From Ruminococcus sp. UBA4350 (GTDB lineage: Bacteria > Bacillota > Clostridia > Oscillospirales > Ruminococcaceae): DNA of 9,711 nt. How positions within the stretch are numbered: position 1 is the first letter of the stretch; every line of letters begins with the position of its first letter. A program made the position numbers and the translations under genes. This document shows positions 6,519 to 9,711 of this stretch, piece by piece. The notes beneath the pieces were generated by a model. That model made no database searches. It saw only the letters and a list, made by a program, of their open reading frames with translations, and had not been told where the DNA came from. The stretch spans positions 1 to 9,711 of the forward strand of contig DGSY01000127.1 in NCBI GenBank assembly GCA_002394125.1, written 5' to 3'.

Positions 6519-6554
6519 TTGTAACCGGATTGTAACCAATGGTATTCCGGTTAT
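6519..6554. repeat. Inverted repeat and direct repeat between rnfD and the RHH gene
   Basis: An 8-bp inverted repeat (TAACCGGA 6522-6529, TCCGGTTA 6546-6553) encloses a 16-nt loop with a smaller ACC-AAT-GGT palindrome. Overlapping it are two copies of TTGTAACC at 6519-6526 and 6530-6537, one helical turn apart. It lies just beyond rnfD and 25-60 nt upstream of the RHH gene's -35. No U-run follows on the minus strand, so it may be a factor-dependent terminator or a regulator site. Confidence 0.4.
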
Positions 6555-6576
6555 CACAGCCGCATCACCTGAACCG

Positions 6577-7533
6577 TCAGGAATTCTGCTCCGCCGCCGC
6601 TTTGGATGCTTTCTCCTTTTTAGCCGGCTTTTCCGGCATGACAGCGCCGAACGGTACCGTTCTTGTCAGTCTGCCGATCAGCGGGGAAGCCAGATTCATA
6701 ATGATGACAGCGAAGATCACGCCCTCCGGCCAGCCACCAAAGTGACGGATCAGAAATGTCAGTATGCCGCAGCCCAGACCGAATACGCATTTTCCGCTTG
6801 CGGTCAGCGGCGTGGTGGAGTAATCCGATGCCATGAAAAATGCGGCGAGCAGCAGTCCGCCGGAGAGCAGCTGCGCAATGACATCATATCCGCCGATGAA
6901 GCTCAGCAGTGCAAAGCTGCCGAGAAATGCGAGCGGCGTCACGGGCGAAATGATCCGCGTGAAGCAGAGGAAAATGCCGCCGAGCAGCAGTCCGACCGCG
7001 CAGACCTCGCCGATATTGCCGGCGGTATTGCCGAGCAGCAGGTCGAGATAGGTCGCACCTTTTTCGGTCAGCGGTGTCTCATAGGTCACGGCATTGGTCA
7101 TCGGGTCGCGCCAGACCGTCATGTATTTCATGAAGCAGACCAGCAGCAGCAGATGTCCTGCGGCGGCGGGATTGACGAGCGTTTTGCCCAGACCGCCGAA
7201 AAGCTGCTTGAACAGGATGATCGCCGCGGCACTGCCGATCACGGCATAAGTGATCGGGATATCGGGCGGCAGCGTCATGCCGAGAATCAGGCCGGTCACG
7301 GCAGCGCTGCAATCGGTCACGGTCTGCGGCCGGCGCAGCACCAGACAGCAGAGCGCTTCCGTGAATACAGCCGTAAATGTCGTAAAGAGGAGAACCATTG
7401 CGGAGTGACGGCCGAAGCTGACGCATCCGGCGATCGCCGCAGGCAGCAGGGCGAGCAGTACGCAGAGCATCGTCCGGCTGACAGATGATCTTCCGCGGAT
7501 ATGCGGTGCCGCATCGAGATTCAGTTCATTCAA
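6577..7533 (-). CDS. rnfD: Electron transport complex subunit RnfD (membrane flavoprotein)
   Basis: The 318-residue, highly hydrophobic protein reads as RnfD of the ion-pumping ferredoxin:NAD+ oxidoreductase. It has several membrane helices, APHIRGRSS at the N-terminus, GKTLVNPAAAGHLLL (117-131), NTAGNIGEVCAVGLLLGG (169-186), MASDYSTTPLTASGKC (234-249) and GGWPEGVIFAVIIMN (266-280). A Lys/Ala-rich tail (about 299-318) extends past the usual end. The region expected to carry covalent FMN is NAVTYETPL, with Thr153 at the attachment position; Clostridia usually have a D-x-x-(S/T)-G-A-T-P-L-like motif there, so this site is divergent. The start is a TTG codon at 7533 because AAAGGAG is 7 nt upstream and homology begins there; the frame upstream contains rnfC. 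It lies 13 nt after rnfC and is not followed by rnfG, E, A or B. Confidence 0.87.
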   Translation of the reverse strand: MNELNLDAAPHIRGRSSVSRTMLCVLLALLPAAIAGCVSFGRHSAMVLLFTTFTAVFTEALCCLVLRRPQTVTDCSAAVTGLILGMTLPPDIPITYAVIGSAAAIILFKQLFGGLGKTLVNPAAAGHLLLLVCFMKYMTVWRDPMTNAVTYETPLTEKGATYLDLLLGNTAGNIGEVCAVGLLLGGIFLCFTRIISPVTPLAFLGSFALLSFIGGYDVIAQLLSGGLLLAAFFMASDYSTTPLTASGKCVFGLGCGILTFLIRHFGGWPEGVIFAVIIMNLASPLIGRLTRTVPFGAVMPEKPAKKEKASKAAAEQNS

Positions 7534-7540
7534 GATTGTA

Positions 7541-7547
7541 CTCCTTT
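7541..7547 (-). promoter_or_regulatory. Ribosome binding site setting the TTG start of rnfD
   Basis: On the minus strand TGAAAGGAGTACAATCTTG joins the rnfC stop to the rnfD start. AAAGGAG is 7 nt from TTG at 7533. The nearby ATG (minus-strand AATGAAC) is out of frame, so TTG is the best initiator. The arrangement matches the radical SAM/phosphatase junction almost exactly. Confidence 0.75.
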
Positions 7548-8827
7548 CAGTCCTGTGCGATCGCGGCCTTTGCGCGTGTGACCGTTTCAGCGAGCGGACG
7601 GTGCGCAGGACATACATATGTGCAGCTGCCGCAGTTCATGCAGAGGCCGGTGTGCAGCTGCTTCAGCGTGCGCAGATCGCGCTGTTCAAAGGCGCGGTCG
7701 ATCTCCGTCGGCATCAGATTCAGCGGGCAGGCTCTCATGCAGGCGCCGCAGCGCATACAGGCAGACGGCTCCGGGAATTCGCGTCCCTTGCGTGCAAGCA
7801 GCGCATTCTGCTGCCGCAGGATCACCGCATCCTCTGCATTCGCGATCGCCTGACCCATCATCGGGCCGCCGCAGAGCAGCTCATGCATCTTGTCATAATC
7901 GCAGCTGCATTCGTCCAGCAGATCCGTGACCGGCGTACCGACCGGCACGCGCAGATTCGCAGGGCTCCCGACCGCACTGCCCGCGACCGTCACAACGCGC
8001 TCGGTCAGAGGGATGCCGGTCTGGCTGTAGCGGTAAAGAAATGCGCAGGTGCCGACATTCAGTTCAAGGATGCCGCAGTCGGCAGAGGTCTTTCCCTCCG
8101 GCACGATCACGCCGCAGGTATGGAAGATCATGACCTTTTCCGCGCCCTGCGGGTACAGCGGCGGCAGCGGGATCACGGAGATGCCCTTCTGCTTTTCGGC
8201 CGCATCGGACATCAGGCGGATCGCAGCGGGCTTATCGGTCTGAATGCCGATTCGCGCCTCCTTGATCTTCAGCAGCTTCATGATAAGCGCGATGCCGCCG
8301 ATGACATCATCCGGCGTTTCGACCATCAGGCGGCAGTCCGCTGTCAGATAGGGCTCAGATTCCGCGCCGTTGACAATGAGCATTGTGAATTTGTCAGAAG
8401 CAGCGAACTTTTGATATGTGAGATATCCGGATCCGCTGCATCCGACACAGCCGGATTCCTTTGCGGCATTGATGAGATCCGCACGGTTATTCAGCTGCGG
8501 CGGGCGGCAGCTTCTGCTGACGGTCTGGTTGCCGTCCGACTCAATTTCGATGCAGGGGACGACATTGCCGTCCGGCAGTGTATAATCGGCGATTGCGGTC
8601 ACGGTGCCGGAGACACTCGCGTGGATCGGCACGGCCATATCATCCGCGGGCTTGCCGATGACCTGTCCGACGGTCACATAATCATCCGGTTCGACGGTCG
8701 GAACACAGGGCGTTCCGCGGTGCATCAGCATCGGGATGCGGACATACTGCGGCAGGGGCAGTGCAGCGACCGGTTTGTCCTCTGTTTTCTTTCGCAGCGG
8801 CAGACGAATGCCGTTCAAGCGTTTCAT
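7547..8827 (-). CDS. rnfC: Electron transport complex subunit RnfC (peripheral NADH/Fe-S subunit)
   Basis: This is a 426-residue protein of typical clostridial RnfC length. The N-terminal barrel-sandwich segment (HRGTPCVPTVEPDDYVTVGQ, residues 36-55, then SVSGTVTAI) is followed by the complex-I 51-kDa-like domain, with the glycine-rich loop GCVGCSGSGYLT (126-137) and NGAESEPYLTADCR (153-166). Two ferredoxin-type 4Fe-4S motifs are complete: Cys357/360/363/367 (CMRCGACMRACP) and Cys396/399/402/406 (CMNCGSCTYVCP). RnfC normally passes electrons between NADH/FMN and the Fe-S core of Rnf at the cytoplasmic face. The loop differs from the usual G-x-G-G-A-G-F-P-T form, and ECEP is ESEP, so nucleotide/flavin binding may be altered. 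A GTG frame start at 8890 is rejected; ATG 8827 has GAGAGG (8837-8842) upstream and starts the homology. Confidence 0.9.
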   Translation of the reverse strand: MKRLNGIRLPLRKKTEDKPVAALPLPQYVRIPMLMHRGTPCVPTVEPDDYVTVGQVIGKPADDMAVPIHASVSGTVTAIADYTLPDGNVVPCIEIESDGNQTVSRSCRPPQLNNRADLINAAKESGCVGCSGSGYLTYQKFAASDKFTMLIVNGAESEPYLTADCRLMVETPDDVIGGIALIMKLLKIKEARIGIQTDKPAAIRLMSDAAEKQKGISVIPLPPLYPQGAEKVMIFHTCGVIVPEGKTSADCGILELNVGTCAFLYRYSQTGIPLTERVVTVAGSAVGSPANLRVPVGTPVTDLLDECSCDYDKMHELLCGGPMMGQAIANAEDAVILRQQNALLARKGREFPEPSACMRCGACMRACPLNLMPTEIDRAFEQRDLRTLKQLHTGLCMNCGSCTYVCPAHRPLAETVTRAKAAIAQD

Positions 8828-8846
8828 AGCTTCTATCCTCTCAATG

Positions 8847-8903
8847 ATCTTGCAGAAAAGCGCGGGCAGATTTCCATTCACCCATTGCACTTTTCTGCAA
8901 GAT
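8847..8903 (-). repeat. Large 17-bp inverted repeat in the rnfC leader
   Basis: Arm 8847-8863 (ATCTTGCAGAAAAGCGC) and arm 8887-8903 (GCACTTTTCTGCAAGAT) are complementary over 17 bp, with one pair that becomes G-U in the minus-strand RNA. The loop is 23 nt and has a possible 3-bp GGG/CCC inner stem. The structure ends 4 nt before the rnfC ribosome binding site and begins 15 nt after the upstream regulator's stop codon. No U-run follows, so a standard terminator is unlikely. A regulator operator, an mRNA-stabilising or translation-controlling hairpin, or a rho-type stop are options. Confidence 0.75.
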
Positions 8904-8913
8904 GTGTTATAAT
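8885..8913 (+). promoter_or_regulatory. Possible plus-strand promoter antisense to the XRE gene
   Basis: On the plus strand TTGCAC (8885-8890), 17 nt and a perfect TATAAT (8908-8913) line up, with an extended -10 TG at 8905-8906. A transcript would start near 8920 and run antisense to the 3' end of the XRE gene. The -35 is weak (TTG only) and AT-rich gaps often carry chance -10 boxes. No good minus-strand promoter for rnfC is obvious in the same gap; the best is CAGACA-17-TACTAT at 8911-8939. Confidence 0.35.
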
Positions 8914-8918
8914 AGTAT

Positions 8919-9632
8919 TTACGGTCTGTGCTGTGTCTGGAGCGTGTCTCTGGTCTGCGCGATGCTGTTTTCGCTGATCTGGATCAGATTCAGCAGTGAG
9001 GACGCATATTCAGAGAAATCCTTCGAGAGCGTCGCCGTTGTGACATAGAGCGTTTCCGCATCCTCGACCGCATCGTTTGTACCGACCGCAATGCCGCTGG
9101 ACGCAGCCTTGATGTTGGATTCATTCAGCGAGATGATCGCATTCGCACTGTCATTTGCCACGACCTTCGGCACGCGGAACAGCTTCTGGTCGTTGTGCGG
9201 GCAGGCGTTGTAAATGATGCGGAACAGCTTATAGACCGAGAGCATCAGATAGGAGGATACCTCGCGGATCAGCGTGACAGAATTGGCGCGCTGCGAGAAT
9301 GAGAACAGCAGACTGATCGAATTGTTGATGATCTTGCGGTAGAAGCGGATCGCCTCATTGGACGGCATTTCGTTGTTGCCGTCATCATCGGGGATTTCCT
9401 CGATCGTCAGCGTCTTGCCGCCCGGCTCCGGTGTTCTGCCGAGCAGATAGTCGCAGGATACATTATAATAGTCCGCGATGCGCACCAGAAAATCCAGTCC
9501 GCATTCCCGGATGCCCTTCTCGTAATGCGAGAGCAGCGCCTGTGAGATGCCGAGATCGGTCGCGGCTTTTTTCTGGCTGATCTTTCTTTCTTTTCGCTGG
9601 AGGGTGATGATGCGCGGAAAATCCTCATTCAT
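8919..9632 (-). CDS. XRE-family helix-turn-helix transcriptional regulator
   Basis: This is a 237-residue protein. Residues about 6-66 form a Cro/C1-type HTH: ITLQRKERKISQKKAATDL, then GISQALLSHYEKGIRECGLDFL with the recognition helix, and ADYYNVSCDYLLGRT as the closing helix typical of the family. After an acidic linker (EEIPDDDGNN), the remaining 150 or so residues are predicted mostly helical and show no recognised catalytic or ligand motif; they may serve dimerisation or sensing. ATG at 9632 is preferred over the frame start at 9674 because GGGAG (9643-9647) lies 10 nt upstream and the HTH begins soon after. It sits 91 nt upstream of rnfC on the same strand with the inverted repeat in between, so it is a candidate regulator of rnfCD and itself. 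The regulator family is clear; the target is inferred. Confidence 0.85.
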   Translation of the reverse strand: MNEDFPRIITLQRKERKISQKKAATDLGISQALLSHYEKGIRECGLDFLVRIADYYNVSCDYLLGRTPEPGGKTLTIEEIPDDDGNNEMPSNEAIRFYRKIINNSISLLFSFSQRANSVTLIREVSSYLMLSVYKLFRIIYNACPHNDQKLFRVPKVVANDSANAIISLNESNIKAASSGIAVGTNDAVEDAETLYVTTATLSKDFSEYASSLLNLIQISENSIAQTRDTLQTQHRP

Positions 9633-9687
9633 GTTTATCTGACTCCCTTCTGTATGAAAATGCAAATAACGCATGGATACCTTATCA

Positions 9688-9693
9688 ATTATA
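9688..9693 (-). promoter_or_regulatory. Probable -10 of the XRE regulator promoter
   Basis: A perfect minus-strand TATAAT in an AT-rich stretch lies about 55 nt upstream of the ATG at 9632. The matching -35 would fall just outside the window, so the promoter cannot be fully checked. A second candidate -10, TATACT, lies closer to the edge. Confidence 0.5.
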
Positions 9694-9711
9694 TAACAAA
9701 TAGTATAATTT

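Noticed and set aside
6571..6584. Small CCTGA/TCAGG hairpin at the rnfD stop codon as a terminator
   Set aside because: It has only a 5-bp stem with a 4-nt loop and no U-run; too weak to call.
6742..7488. Plus-strand open frame (248 codons) opposite rnfD
   Set aside because: It is antisense to rnfD and very rich in Gln, Glu and Arg with no domain; a shadow frame.
8828..8890. GTG start for rnfC at 8890
   Set aside because: It would translate through the inverted repeat and has no ribosome binding site. The ATG at 8827 matches the family N-terminus.
7601..8977. Long plus-strand open frame (458 codons) opposite rnfC
   Set aside because: It is exactly antisense to a well-supported rnfC, has no recognisable domain and no convincing ribosome binding site. 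It is an effect of GC-rich codon use.

Overview
The window reads as a piece of a bacterial chromosome, most likely from a clostridial Firmicute of the Ruminococcus/Oscillospiraceae kind. This is inferred from the moderately GC-rich coding sequence, strong AGGAGG-type ribosome binding sites, clostridial-style Rnf subunits, lipoproteins with Ser/Ala/Pro/Glu-rich linkers and a multi-PAS signalling protein. The exact genus cannot be fixed from the sequence. All nine genes lie on the minus strand, so transcription runs from high to low coordinates. No rRNA, tRNA, insertion sequence, CRISPR array or phage gene was seen, and no stretch longer than about 160 bases lacks a gene.

In transcription order: (1) an XRE-family HTH regulator (9632-8919) with its own -10 near the right edge. 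(2) An rnfC-rnfD pair (8827-7547 and 7533-6577), preceded by a large 17-bp inverted repeat. The usual partners rnfG, rnfE, rnfA and rnfB do not follow. Both subunits deviate at the sites expected to hold nucleotide/FMN (RnfC) or covalent FMN (RnfD). (3) A gene with its own near-consensus promoter, encoding an N-terminal ribbon-helix-helix domain, a proline-rich linker and an unrecognised C-terminal domain (6417-5788). (4) A tightly packed run of four genes: a small lipoprotein with a calcium-loop-like motif (5727-5101), an SGNH/GDSL esterase lipoprotein (5123-4161), a YhcC-type radical SAM protein (4164-3259) and a HAD-family phosphatase (3245-2592). The first three overlap by 23 and 4 nt, and the phosphatase start lies 13 nt after the preceding stop. 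(5) A strong hairpin with the promoter of the next gene threaded through it. (6) A long multi-PAS sensor protein (2468 to beyond position 1), whose 3' end is outside the window.

Working together: the XRE regulator probably sits above rnfCD, and the inverted repeat is a candidate operator or leader structure. The RHH gene may regulate itself through a tandem 8-bp repeat inside its promoter. The lipoprotein and esterase pair suggests a cell-surface function, and the radical SAM and HAD genes are co-transcribed with it by layout. The PAS protein has four evenly spaced modules. Its region aligning with a kinase dimerisation/phosphoacceptor helix has serine where the histidine should be, so it may be a pseudokinase or degenerate receptor.
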